A stretch of DNA of 64,000 nucleotides from Bacillota bacterium (lineage in GTDB: Bacteria; Bacillota; Bacilli; Paenibacillales; Paenibacillaceae). The stretch lies in the NCBI GenBank assembly GCA_023391635.1, contig JAEWAQ010000026.1, forward strand, positions 1 to 64,000. The letters run 5' to 3'. Positions 44,918-52,915 of the stretch are shown piece after piece. Position numbers and translations under genes: made by a program. The notes under the pieces are model-generated. The model was not told the DNA's origin and made no database searches. It saw only the letters and a list, made by a program, of their open reading frames with translations. Position 1 is the first letter of the stretch. Each line of letters opens with the position of its first letter.

Positions 44918-46027
44918 TTACGGATTGGCATGCCCGAAGATACGCTTCAGGCTGTCGCCGTTGAGCGGCTTGATGTCCGGAAGCGGCAACCGCTTCGACA
45001 CGTCCGGCAGCGGAGCGAATGGAAGGTGCGGCTCTTCCTGATACCAATAGGCCGTCGATGACAGGTCGTCGCTGCGATGGTTATTGTGTCCATGCTCAAT
45101 CGTGACTTTGATGCTCTTCTTGAACATGATCGGGTCGAGTATATGATAGCGATAGGTAGAAATTTTTCCGCTCCAATTCGGGCCGCCTCCCAAAATAATG
45201 CCGTGGTAAGGGGTGCATACTTCCTGCTGCGGACACCATGCGGTGTTAAAATAGTCTTCTGTTCCCGTACCGTGCAGCGATGGCGGCCACGGCTCTCCGT
45301 CGATGAAGATCATATCGTCGCCTTCGCCGTACCAATTCCACTCCCGGGTGTCGCGCAAGTTATGTACATTGAAGTTGCAGCCGACGTAATGGCCCCTGCC
45401 CGCCGCATCCAGGATGACATAATTGCCTGCGCCCGTCGTATTGTTGCCGCCGAATTCGTAATGGGCGTTGTCGACACCCGGATCAGCCAAGCCGTCGGTC
45501 GGATTTTCGCGGTGCCAACTGGCATGGAATCTTAATTCGTCCGGCGGCAACTGGTCGTATTCTTCATAGTCGATATAGAAATAAAACTTGATCGGATGCT
45601 CGGCTTCGCTCTCGATTTCTATTCTGGCATCGATTGCATATGGCATGCGGAAAAAACAATTGAACGACTTGCCTTCCTCCGGGCTCATCATGAGCGCCGC
45701 CGATGTATAATTGCGCGTAATCCCGTGTCCCATCCCGAAGAAATCGCCAATCGGCGCTTCCACGCTCGGCGTCGTCTCGCCGTCCCAATACATGCGCAGC
45801 ACAATCTTGCGCGGCAGATACGCTTCTTCTGCAGGGGCGTCGGTCGCCATCGTCATCCAGATGTGCGTGATCGCGCCTGCACCCCGGATATGGCAAATGT
45901 CCGTCTTATCCCCCTGGCGGATCGAGTAGTAGTCCTTATTGCCCCCCGAGCGGTCGTAGCTGGATTCGCGTTTTCTCCGGCCTGTTCGGCTTCGGCTGAG
46001 AGAGCTCAAGCTTGATGTCGGTTGCAT
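44918..46027 (-). CDS. DUF2961 / GH172-type glycosidase (copy B)
   Basis: A 369-residue GH172-type protein without signal peptide. Motifs are YGEGDDMIFIDGE (233-245) and GTGTEDYF (253-260), aligned with copy A (21407-22531), with which it shares SSYDRSG, RMYWDG, FYFYIDYEE and IEHGHNN. The two are paralogues with different inserts, so linkage or anomer preference may differ. AAAGGAG is 12 bases before ATG 46027. It begins a transcription unit after the araB terminator, with an operator-like palindrome at 46059-46072. Confidence 0.9.
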   Translation of the reverse strand: MQPTSSLSSLSRSRTGRRKRESSYDRSGGNKDYYSIRQGDKTDICHIRGAGAITHIWMTMATDAPAEEAYLPRKIVLRMYWDGETTPSVEAPIGDFFGMGHGITRNYTSAALMMSPEEGKSFNCFFRMPYAIDARIEIESEAEHPIKFYFYIDYEEYDQLPPDELRFHASWHRENPTDGLADPGVDNAHYEFGGNNTTGAGNYVILDAAGRGHYVGCNFNVHNLRDTREWNWYGEGDDMIFIDGEPWPPSLHGTGTEDYFNTAWCPQQEVCTPYHGIILGGGPNWSGKISTYRYHILDPIMFKKSIKVTIEHGHNNHRSDDLSSTAYWYQEEPHLPFAPLPDVSKRLPLPDIKPLNGDSLKRIFGHANP

Positions 46028-46058
46028 GGCGATAATACACTCCTTTTGTCGTTATTCC

Positions 46059-46072
46059 TGCAATCGATTCCA
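46059..46072. promoter_or_regulatory. LacI/cre-like operator before GH172-B
   Basis: TGCAATCGATTCCA, centred on AATCGATT. It resembles the sites at 28827-28840 and 48947-48960. It lies between the araB terminator and the GH172-B start, in the expected promoter. Confidence 0.55.
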
Positions 46073-46077
46073 CACTA

Positions 46078-46104
46078 TCTAAAAAGACGGGCTTAGCCCG
46101 ATTG
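46078..46104 (-). terminator. Terminator after araB
   Basis: Minus-strand stem CGGGC / GCCCG around a TAA loop (extended by ATC/GT pairs), followed by CTTTTTAG. It directly follows the araB stop at 46122. Confidence 0.75.
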
Positions 46105-46121
46105 TACCCCGAAATGTCGTC

Positions 46122-47792
46122 TTATACAATGCCTGATTTGAGCGCTTTCAGCCGCTTCATGATCTCGTTGCCGCCGCGGCCGAAATAATCGTGCAATGCT
46201 ATATATTCGCTATATAGCTTGTCATAGACCTGTACATGCTCCGGTATGGGCTTGAACGATTGTTCCCGAATTCGGCCCATCCTCACGGCAGCATCGGCTA
46301 TGGATGCGAACCCGCCTGCCTGAACGCCTGCCGCGACTGCGCCGAACATCGCCGCACCGAGCGCCGCCGTCTGGGTCGAGTCCGCGATGCGGATTTCCCG
46401 CCCGGTTACGTCCGCGTATATTTGCATCAGCAGCTTGTTGCGCTGCGGCAAGCCGCCGCATGCGTACAATTCGTCGACGGCGACGCCGTTGTCCGTGAAC
46501 GCTTCGATAATCCGGCGAGTACCGAATGCCGTCGCTTCGAGCAGCGCTCTATAGATCTGTTCCGGCTTCGTCTGCAGCGTCATCCCGACCAAAAGTCCGG
46601 TCAGATCGGCGTCCATCAGCACCGAACGATTGCCGTTCCACCAATCCAGCGCCAGCAGCCCGCTCTCGCCCGGCCGTTCCTCCGCTGCCTTCCGTTCCAG
46701 CCACTCGTGCACGCTTATGCCTTCGTCTGTCGCCAGTTGCTTGACATAAGCAGGAACCGCTTCTTCGACATACCAGGCGAAAATATCGCCGACCGCCGAC
46801 TGACCCGCTTCATAACCGTAATATCCGGCGACGATGCCGTCTTCCACGACGCCCGCGACGCCTTCGGCATGGACTTCGTGCTCGCTCATCAACAGATGGC
46901 ATGTCGACGTGCCCATCGTCAGCACGAGTTTGCCTGGCGTCACGACGCCGACTGCCGGCACCATAGCATGCGCGTCGATGTTACCGACGGCGATGGCTGT
47001 GCCCGGGCGAAGCCCCATGGCTTCGGCCATCTCCGCATTTAACTCGCCGGCTTTCGCGCCCTGGGCTTTAATCGGCCCCCGCAGCTTCGTTTCCGTCAGC
47101 GTTGCCAGCCGGACATCGAGCGCACCGAGGAAGTCCTGTGACGGATAACCGTCCTGCTTATGCCAGAGCGCCTTGTATCCGGCGGTGCAGCTGTTGCGCG
47201 CGAGCTGGCCCGTCATCTGCATGACGACCCAATCCGCCGCTTCCATGAACAGATCCGCCGCTTCGTAAATTTCCGGCGCCTCGTTCAAGATTTGCCACGC
47301 CTTGGGCAGCATCCACTCCGAGCTCAGCTTGCCGCCGTAACGCGGCAGGAACGACTCGCCGCGCGCCCTCGCCAGCTCGTTGATCCGGCTGGCCTCATCC
47401 TGCGCCGCATGATGCTTCCACAGCTTCACCCAGGCATGCGGGTGGTCCCGCCATTCCGGCTTCAGGCACAAGGGCGTTCCTGTCATGTCCAGGGGCATCA
47501 TCGTGCAAGCCGTAAAGTCGATGCCGAGCCCGATCACCTGGTCCGGGCTAACGCCTGCTTGGCGAAGTACATCAGGCACGGAGCGCCGGAGCACCTCCAT
47601 ATAATCGTCCGGGTGCTGAAGCGCCCAGTCGGGCTCGAGCTTGCGGCCGGAGCCGGGCAGCGCTTCGTCGATGACACCATGCGGATAGGGGGTGACATGC
47701 GTCGCAATCTCCGCTCCGGTCGCGATATCCACGAGCAGCGCTCTGCCGGATTCCGTACCGTAATCGATGCCGATGGCATATTTTCCGTTCAA
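46122..47792 (-). CDS. araB: Ribulokinase
   Basis: A 556-residue FGGY-type kinase closely similar over its length to Bacillus AraB. It phosphorylates L-ribulose; AraB enzymes also accept D-ribulose. Motifs are GIDYGTESGRALLVD, GIDFTACTMMP, YGGKLSSEWM, NCTAGYKA-type region, GNIDAHAMVPAVG, MGTSTCHLL and LALDWWNGNRS. The start is TTG 47792 after AAAGGAAGTGA. It lies 53 bp after the LacI-B gene. No isomerase (araA, or a D-arabinose/L-fucose isomerase) and no epimerase are in the window, so the route into ribulose must be completed elsewhere. Confidence 0.95.
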   Translation of the reverse strand: MNGKYAIGIDYGTESGRALLVDIATGAEIATHVTPYPHGVIDEALPGSGRKLEPDWALQHPDDYMEVLRRSVPDVLRQAGVSPDQVIGLGIDFTACTMMPLDMTGTPLCLKPEWRDHPHAWVKLWKHHAAQDEASRINELARARGESFLPRYGGKLSSEWMLPKAWQILNEAPEIYEAADLFMEAADWVVMQMTGQLARNSCTAGYKALWHKQDGYPSQDFLGALDVRLATLTETKLRGPIKAQGAKAGELNAEMAEAMGLRPGTAIAVGNIDAHAMVPAVGVVTPGKLVLTMGTSTCHLLMSEHEVHAEGVAGVVEDGIVAGYYGYEAGQSAVGDIFAWYVEEAVPAYVKQLATDEGISVHEWLERKAAEERPGESGLLALDWWNGNRSVLMDADLTGLLVGMTLQTKPEQIYRALLEATAFGTRRIIEAFTDNGVAVDELYACGGLPQRNKLLMQIYADVTGREIRIADSTQTAALGAAMFGAVAAGVQAGGFASIADAAVRMGRIREQSFKPIPEHVQVYDKLYSEYIALHDYFGRGGNEIMKRLKALKSGIV

Positions 47793-47845
47793 CGCTTGTC
47801 ACTTCCTTTCAATGCGGCTTGTGGCGTTAATCCATGAGCTGCCGA

Positions 47846-48886
47846 TTATGTCGATAAACTTTTGCAATCGAGTGTCTGTTCATCCGCGCTTTGCAATTCG
47901 TGGCGAAATATTTCGCAGACGGGCCGTGCATTCGCTTGATCGCCGCGAATTCGCTTCAGCAGAATCTCTCCTGCCTTCACGCCCATCTCATACGGATGCT
48001 GATTGATATAATGCATCCCCGGCCTTTTGAGCAGCGATGCGGCTTCCACTTCGCCGAACGAAGCGACTGCCAAGTCATCCGGGATATGTAGCCCGCTGCG
48101 GACAATCTCCAGCAGGACGCCCAGGCTCATCCGGTTGTTGAGCGATACGATCGCTGTCGGCTTCGGATCGGCTTCCAGAAAATGACGCACCGCCCGAATG
48201 CCGTCATCCGTCGAAAAGTCCCCGTTGTACGCGAGGGGTTCCGCCTCGATGCCGAATTCCCGCATCGCCCTGCGAACGCCCGCGTAACGCTCTCGGCCGG
48301 TGCTGACGCGGACCGGTCCGTTCACGACGCCGATGCGGACGTGCCCGTCCTCCAGCAGCTTTCGCGTGAGTCGGCTGGCGCCTTCCTCATTATCTTCCGC
48401 TACCAGGTCCAGCTGACTGCCGATCTCCTCGCTCTCCAGCTTGCGGTCAACGAGCACGACCGACAGCCCGGATGATGCGATTCTGCCTGCCGTCTCGTCA
48501 TTGCCGCCCGAAGTGGCGAGCACGATCGCATCCACGCGCTTCTCCTGCAGCAGCTGCAGCAATCGCCCTTCCTTATCCGGATTCTCGTCCGAGCTGCAAA
48601 ACATCAATTGAAAGCCTTCCTGTCCGACTACATCCTCGATTCCTCGGGAAATTCCCATGAAATACGGGTTCGAGATGTCGGGCACGATGACGCCGATCAT
48701 GAACGTCTTGTCCTGCTTCAAGCTTCTGGCGATGGCACTGGGCTGATAATGAAGCCGGGCGACCGCTTCCAGTACGCGTTCCTTCACTTCGACGCTGACA
48801 TATCCGCTGTCGTTCAGCACTCTGGAGACAGTCGCTGTCGACACTTCCGCTTCCGCCGCGACTTCCTTGATCGTTGCCTTGGACAA
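47846..48886 (-). CDS. LacI-family transcriptional regulator (B)
   Basis: A 346-residue LacI regulator. I prefer TTG 48886 (start of SKATIKEVAAEAEVSTATVS) because AGAGGTG sits 9 bases before it; the GTG at 48919 has no ribosome site. HTH is ATIKEVAAEAEVSTATVSRVLNDSGY, with an effector domain IGVIVPDISNPYFMGISRGIEDV and HPYEMGVKAGEILLKRI. Two overlapping palindromes at 48947-48972 lie just upstream, so it is probably autoregulated. It heads the araB-GH172-B-DUF4185-importer gene series and is the best candidate for their regulator. Confidence 0.92.
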   Translation of the reverse strand: MSKATIKEVAAEAEVSTATVSRVLNDSGYVSVEVKERVLEAVARLHYQPSAIARSLKQDKTFMIGVIVPDISNPYFMGISRGIEDVVGQEGFQLMFCSSDENPDKEGRLLQLLQEKRVDAIVLATSGGNDETAGRIASSGLSVVLVDRKLESEEIGSQLDLVAEDNEEGASRLTRKLLEDGHVRIGVVNGPVRVSTGRERYAGVRRAMREFGIEAEPLAYNGDFSTDDGIRAVRHFLEADPKPTAIVSLNNRMSLGVLLEIVRSGLHIPDDLAVASFGEVEAASLLKRPGMHYINQHPYEMGVKAGEILLKRIRGDQANARPVCEIFRHELQSADEQTLDCKSLST

Positions 48887-48946
48887 CTCGGTATCACCTC
48901 TTGCAAATTGCCTTGCCACCGTGAGCGAATACGTGCAGGTTCGATA

Positions 48947-48972
48947 TGTAATCGATTACGTAATCGTTTACA
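48947..48972. promoter_or_regulatory. Tandem LacI-type operators before LacI-B
   Basis: GTAATCGATTAC (48948-48959, perfect palindrome) abuts GTAATCGTTTAC (48960-48971). Written as 14-mers, TGTAATCGATTACG and CGTAATCGTTTACA, each matches the cre consensus at 13 of 14 positions. The pair lies about 61-86 bp upstream of the preferred start. Confidence 0.75.
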
Positions 48973-49014
48973 TATTCACTATACGAGATCGCCTCCGACG
49001 TTGTCAATCGGAAA

Positions 49015-49045
49015 ATCAAAAAAGAGACAGCGTCGCCGCTATCCC
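49015..49045 (-). terminator. Terminator after the lplB/lplC operon
   Basis: Minus-strand 9-bp stem GGGATAGCG / CGCTGTCTC (two G-U pairs) with a GCGA tetraloop, followed by TTTTTT. It ends the operon whose last gene stops at 49088. Confidence 0.85.
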
Positions 49046-49087
49046 TTAACCCGTCGAACCGAGCTCCATTTTCCACCGAATCTCTGC

Positions 49088-49963
49088 CTATCCCTTGATC
49101 GACCCGAGCAGCGCCCCCTTGGCAAAATGCTTCTGCAAAAACGGATACACGATCAAGATCGGCAGCGTCGCCACCACGATGACCGCCATCTTGACCGCCT
49201 GGTCCGGCGGAGGCACCACGTCGTCGAGGTTCGCCGAATGGTCAAGCCCGCTGGCGAGCACGACGATCTGCCGCAGCAGCACCTGAATCGGCCACATCTT
49301 GTTGTCGTTCAGATACAGAATCGCGCTCAGGTACGTATTCCAATACGTCACCGCATAGAACAGCGAGATCGTTGCAATCGCCGGCATCGACAGCGGCAGT
49401 ACGATTCGGAACAGAATACCGAAGTCGTTGCAGCCGTCAATTTTCGCCGATTCTTCCAGCCCTTCCGGGATGTTCATGAAAAAATTGCGCAGGATGATCA
49501 TGTTGAAGGCGTTGATCGTCAGCGGCAGCACGAGCGCGGCGTACGTGTCGATCAAGCCCAGCTCCTTGACGACGAGGAACGTCGGAATCAAACCGCCGTT
49601 GAACAGCATTGTGAACACGACGAGGAACATCATCGTCTTGCGGCCGTCCAGGTCTTTGCGCGACAAGCCGTACGCCATCAAGGATGTGATCAGCATGCTG
49701 AAGGCGGTACCGAGCGCCGTCACGCCGATCGACACGGCCAGCGCGCGGAATATCGTATTCGTCGAGAAGATGAACCGATAAGCTTCCATGCTCCATTCCG
49801 TCGGAATGAGCACGAATTTCTTCATCGCCATCTCCGCGCTCGTCGTGAACGAACCCGCGACGACGTGGATGAACGGCAACACGGTCACAAGCGCAATCAA
49901 GGCGAGCAAGGTGAAATTCACGATGCTGAACAACCGATTTCCCAGTGTGCGATCTTCTACCAT
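49088..49963 (-). CDS. Sugar ABC transporter permease, LplC/YtcP type
   Basis: A 291-residue permease with EAA loop EESAKIDGCNDFGILFRIVLP and the ending LQKHFAKGALLGSIKG. AAGGAGGGACAGGG precedes ATG 49963. It is 20 bp after its LplB-type partner. Last gene of the operon that begins with the two binding-protein genes at 54412. Confidence 0.92.
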   Translation of the reverse strand: MVEDRTLGNRLFSIVNFTLLALIALVTVLPFIHVVAGSFTTSAEMAMKKFVLIPTEWSMEAYRFIFSTNTIFRALAVSIGVTALGTAFSMLITSLMAYGLSRKDLDGRKTMMFLVVFTMLFNGGLIPTFLVVKELGLIDTYAALVLPLTINAFNMIILRNFFMNIPEGLEESAKIDGCNDFGILFRIVLPLSMPAIATISLFYAVTYWNTYLSAILYLNDNKMWPIQVLLRQIVVLASGLDHSANLDDVVPPPDQAVKMAVIVVATLPILIVYPFLQKHFAKGALLGSIKG

Positions 49964-49983
49964 CCCTGTCCCTCCTTGCCGCC

Positions 49984-50940
49984 TTAATAGACGCCTTCCT
50001 CGCCGAATTTTTTCGCCAGCTTGTTCGCCAGAACGACCATGACGAGACCGACCAGCGATTTGAAAAATCCGATTGCCGTGCTGTAGCTGAATTTCCCTTG
50101 CAGAAGACCTGCCGTATAGACATACGTATCGATGATCTCCGCGACTTCGCGGTTCATGGCGTTAAGCAGCAAATACACATGCTCGAAGCCGAGCTCGAGT
50201 ACGTCGCCGATCTTCAGAATGAGCAGGATGATGATGACGCTACGGATCGCCGGCAGCGTAATATGCCAAATTTGGCGAAGCCGGGTTGCCCCGTCCATGC
50301 GGGCCGCCTCGTAGAGCTGCGTGTCGACCGACGCGATGGCCGCCAAATAAATAATCGTTCCCCAGCCTGCTTCCCGCCAGATGACTTGAATGATGTACGT
50401 CGGACGAAACCATGCGGGACTGAGCAGGAAATTCACTTTCTCGAAGCCTAGCATGGCGATCAATTCGTTCAGAATTCCGCCGTCCATCGTCAGCATGACG
50501 TAGCCGATCGATACGATGATGACCCAGGACATGAAGTGGGGCAAGTAGACGAGCGATTGAAACAGCCGTTTGAAAAAAGAGCCCCTGAGTTCGTTCAGCA
50601 TGAGCGCGAGGATGATCGGCACCGGAAAGAAGAACAGGATATTCAGGCCGAACAGCACGAGCGTGTTGGTCAGAATGTTCAGGAAGTCCGGTTCGGTAAA
50701 CAGTCTATGGAAATGCTTGAAGCCGACCCATTCGCTGCCGCGGATGCCCTGGAACGGCTTGTAATCCTGGAACGAGATGATGAGTCCGTACATTGGAACG
50801 TATTTGAAAACAAGGAAATACAACAGTCCCGGCAGGATCATGACATACAACCATCTGTTCTTATTCATCCGCTTGAGCAGACTGCTCTCCGGGTTTGTCT
50901 TCGGCCGTGCTTTTTCCGGCTGCATGATCGCTTCCTGCAT
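49984..50940 (-). CDS. Sugar ABC transporter permease, LplB type
   Basis: A 318-residue permease: RWLYVMILPGLLYFLVFKYVPMYG first helix, EAA loop EAARMDGATRLRQIWHITLP, and DTYVYTAGLLQGKFSYSTAIGFFK near the end. Start may be ATG 50940 (GGGAAGGG upstream) or 50925. It follows the first binding-protein gene after a hairpin at 50974-51008. Confidence 0.92.
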   Translation of the reverse strand: MQEAIMQPEKARPKTNPESSLLKRMNKNRWLYVMILPGLLYFLVFKYVPMYGLIISFQDYKPFQGIRGSEWVGFKHFHRLFTEPDFLNILTNTLVLFGLNILFFFPVPIILALMLNELRGSFFKRLFQSLVYLPHFMSWVIIVSIGYVMLTMDGGILNELIAMLGFEKVNFLLSPAWFRPTYIIQVIWREAGWGTIIYLAAIASVDTQLYEAARMDGATRLRQIWHITLPAIRSVIIILLILKIGDVLELGFEHVYLLLNAMNREVAEIIDTYVYTAGLLQGKFSYSTAIGFFKSLVGLVMVVLANKLAKKFGEEGVY

Positions 50941-50973
50941 GTGGATTCATCCCTTCCCCGCCTCGGGGTCGGA

Positions 50974-51008
50974 GAGACTGCCTGCCGTATTCCGGCGCAG
51001 GCAGCCTC
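50974..51008 (-). other. Intercistronic stem-loop between binding protein and permeases
   Basis: CTGCCTGC (50978-50985) pairs with GCAGGCAG (50997-51004); flanking GAG/CTC extends the stem. No U-tract follows. Same position relative to the genes as the hairpins at 27402 and 42220. Confidence 0.65.
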
Positions 51009-51036
51009 CCGATCGCCAATCTGCGGTCTGTGGCGG

Positions 51037-52587
51037 TTACTTCTTGTAAGCGGCGTTGAATTCCTCGATGATCTTGTCGCCGCCGCGCTTCTTCCAATCC
51101 TCGACCGCTTTCTCGAATCCGGCTTTGTCGATGCTGCCGTAAATATACTTATACGTCGCATCGTTGATAATCTTCTGCAGCTCGGTGCCCTCTTCCACAT
51201 AGGTGGTGGAGTCCAGCGGGTCGGTCGGATTCATCACGGCGATCTTCTCGTTTTCCACGATGAATTCCTCCGCATGGATGCGAGCCGGCAGCGCGTTCAG
51301 GCTCTCGTACATGCCGTTCGTATCCGCTTCACCGATCACGCTGTCCTTGAATGGCTTCACTTCGCGTTCGGTGAGCTCCTTGTCGTCCGACACTTTCGCC
51401 TTGCCGTCCACAACCGTGTAGTGCACGCTTTCGATGCCCCAGAACATCATGTTGGCTACTTCCGGCGTCATCATCTTGTCGAAGAAAGCGAGCACCTGCT
51501 TCAATTCCGCTTCGTCCTTGATGGCCATCTTCGGGAACAGAACGACGTTGTTGTACCCCGGAATCGCCCATGTCGCAAGCTCTCCGTTCGGCCCCTTGAT
51601 CAAGGCATGGGTGTCGACGACGGCGGTCGGCACGTTTTTGATCAAATCCTTGTTCAGGGAATCAACGTCCTGCATGCTGCCGATATAAAGACCGGCCTGC
51701 CCGCTCGTGAACATGTTGACTTGATCCGTCTTGCTCGTCGCGGCGAAGTCCTTGTTCATGGCGTTCGCGTCGCGGATTTCCTTCATGACGTCCATCGAAG
51801 CGATGTATTGCGGGAACATGAACTCCGGCAGCAATTGACCGTCCTTCTCGCCCCAGCCGTTCGGCGTGCCCATCCAGGACGCAAGCGTCTTGAACGCGCC
51901 GTAGATCAGGTCGTTGCGGTCGGTCAGGCCGATCGTGTTCGGTTTGCCGTCCCCGTCCGGGTCTTCCGTCGTGAACGCCTTGGCCATTGCCACGACATCG
52001 GCGACCGTCGCAGGAGCCTGCAAGCCGAGCTTGTCAGCCCAGTCTTTGCGGTAGATCAGTCCCTGCCGCGCCAGCGGCCTGCCGATATAGAGCGAGTACT
52101 GCTTGCCGTCTACCAACGTATTGTTCAGAATTTGCGGCTTCAGCTTGCCGAGGTTCGGAAACTCGCTCAGATAAGACCCGATTTCCCAGAATTGCCCGTC
52201 GCGAATCGCGCCCTTCATCTGAATGAACGTCGCCTGGTTTTTCAGATAGGTCGCTTCCGGCAGCGAGCCGGTCGCCAGTGACGTATTCAGCTTCTCCTCG
52301 TACGTGTCTGCGGGGAAAAATTGATACGTCAGCTTCGTGTTCGTCAGCTTCTCGATCTCGTTCTTGATCCGATCAGGCGGCGCCTCGGACGTATTGAGCG
52401 GAAGCATGACCGTGATGGCTGCCGGCTCTTCCTTGGCCGGCTCCGAAGGTTTGGCGCTTGACGCCGAGCCTTGTACCGGACTGCTGGCCGGCGATTGCGA
52501 TGCGGTCTCTTTGTTCTTGCTCGCGCAGGCGGCAAGCAGGCCGATGACGAGTACGGCTGCCAACGCCAGGGACAACATTCGTTTCAT
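51037..52587 (-). CDS. Sugar-binding lipoprotein, LplA-like (copy 1)
   Basis: A 516-residue large solute-binding lipoprotein (lipobox VIGLLAACASK). Features are EIEKLTNTKLTYQFFPADTY, the acidic loop DPDGDGKPNTIGLTDRND (probably calcium-binding, as in alginate-type binding proteins), and IGSMQDVDSL. GGAGGTCACACGGT precedes ATG 52587. It is a clear paralogue of the next protein (52916-54412): both carry IGLTDRND, GAFKTL, GTPN and YIGSMQDV. Only one permease pair follows the two, so they may give the importer two ligands. Confidence 0.92.
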   Translation of the reverse strand: MKRMLSLALAAVLVIGLLAACASKNKETASQSPASSPVQGSASSAKPSEPAKEEPAAITVMLPLNTSEAPPDRIKNEIEKLTNTKLTYQFFPADTYEEKLNTSLATGSLPEATYLKNQATFIQMKGAIRDGQFWEIGSYLSEFPNLGKLKPQILNNTLVDGKQYSLYIGRPLARQGLIYRKDWADKLGLQAPATVADVVAMAKAFTTEDPDGDGKPNTIGLTDRNDLIYGAFKTLASWMGTPNGWGEKDGQLLPEFMFPQYIASMDVMKEIRDANAMNKDFAATSKTDQVNMFTSGQAGLYIGSMQDVDSLNKDLIKNVPTAVVDTHALIKGPNGELATWAIPGYNNVVLFPKMAIKDEAELKQVLAFFDKMMTPEVANMMFWGIESVHYTVVDGKAKVSDDKELTEREVKPFKDSVIGEADTNGMYESLNALPARIHAEEFIVENEKIAVMNPTDPLDSTTYVEEGTELQKIINDATYKYIYGSIDKAGFEKAVEDWKKRGGDKIIEEFNAAYKK

Positions 52588-52744
52588 ACCGTGTGACCTC
52601 CATCTTCGATTGGAATGGGTTGATGCAGGTCTAACGATAGCAAGCGGGCCGGATTACCGAAATAATCATTGCGTCAGATGTCCGCGCCGCACCGCCGGTT
52701 CCAACGAAATGATTATCGGGGCGGCGGATGACACTTTGGGTTCC

Positions 52745-52877
52745 GCATGCAGGCGATTATGGTGCAGAGGGCATCATGTGGGCGCGATTGGCGGGCATGC
52801 AGGCGATTATGGTGCAGAGGGCATCATGTGGGCGCGGTTGGCGGGCAAGCTGGCGACTATGGTGAGGACGGCATCAT
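52745..52877. repeat. 50-bp tandem repeat, 2.7 copies
   Basis: Unit 1 (52745-52794) and unit 2 (52795-52844) are identical except for one base (GCGATTGG versus GCGGTTGG). A third, partial and more diverged unit runs 52845-52877. Each unit begins with GCATGC (GCAAGC in the third) and contains GGCATCAT. It stands immediately beyond the terminator of the copy-2 gene. Confidence 0.93.
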
Positions 52878-52879
52878 AA

Positions 52880-52912
52880 AGAAGCCGCCTGCACAGCGCA
52901 AGCGGCTTGTTC
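52880..52912 (-). terminator. Terminator-like hairpin after copy-2 binding protein
   Basis: AAGCCGC (52882-52888) pairs with GCGGCTT (52902-52908). On the minus strand it is followed by CTTTATG, a poor U-tract, so termination may be partial and leave the operon continuous. Confidence 0.55.
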
Positions 52913-52915
52913 TAA

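Larger units (their letters stand above)
52588..52915. other. Intergenic region between two binding-protein genes
   Basis: No gene supported. It contains the promoter side of the copy-1 gene, a 50-bp tandem repeat (52745-52877) and a terminator-like hairpin (52880-52912). The plus-strand frame across it (52337-52879) is mostly antisense to copy 1 and has no ribosome site. Confidence 0.6.

Noticed and set aside
48608..49987. 459-residue plus-strand open frame
   Set aside because: Antisense to LacI-B and an LplC permease; His/Arg/Asp-rich shadow with no motif.
52337..52879. 180-residue plus-strand frame across the 50-bp repeat
   Set aside because: First half is antisense to a binding-protein gene, no ribosome site, and the repeat is not a multiple of three, so units are read in different frames.
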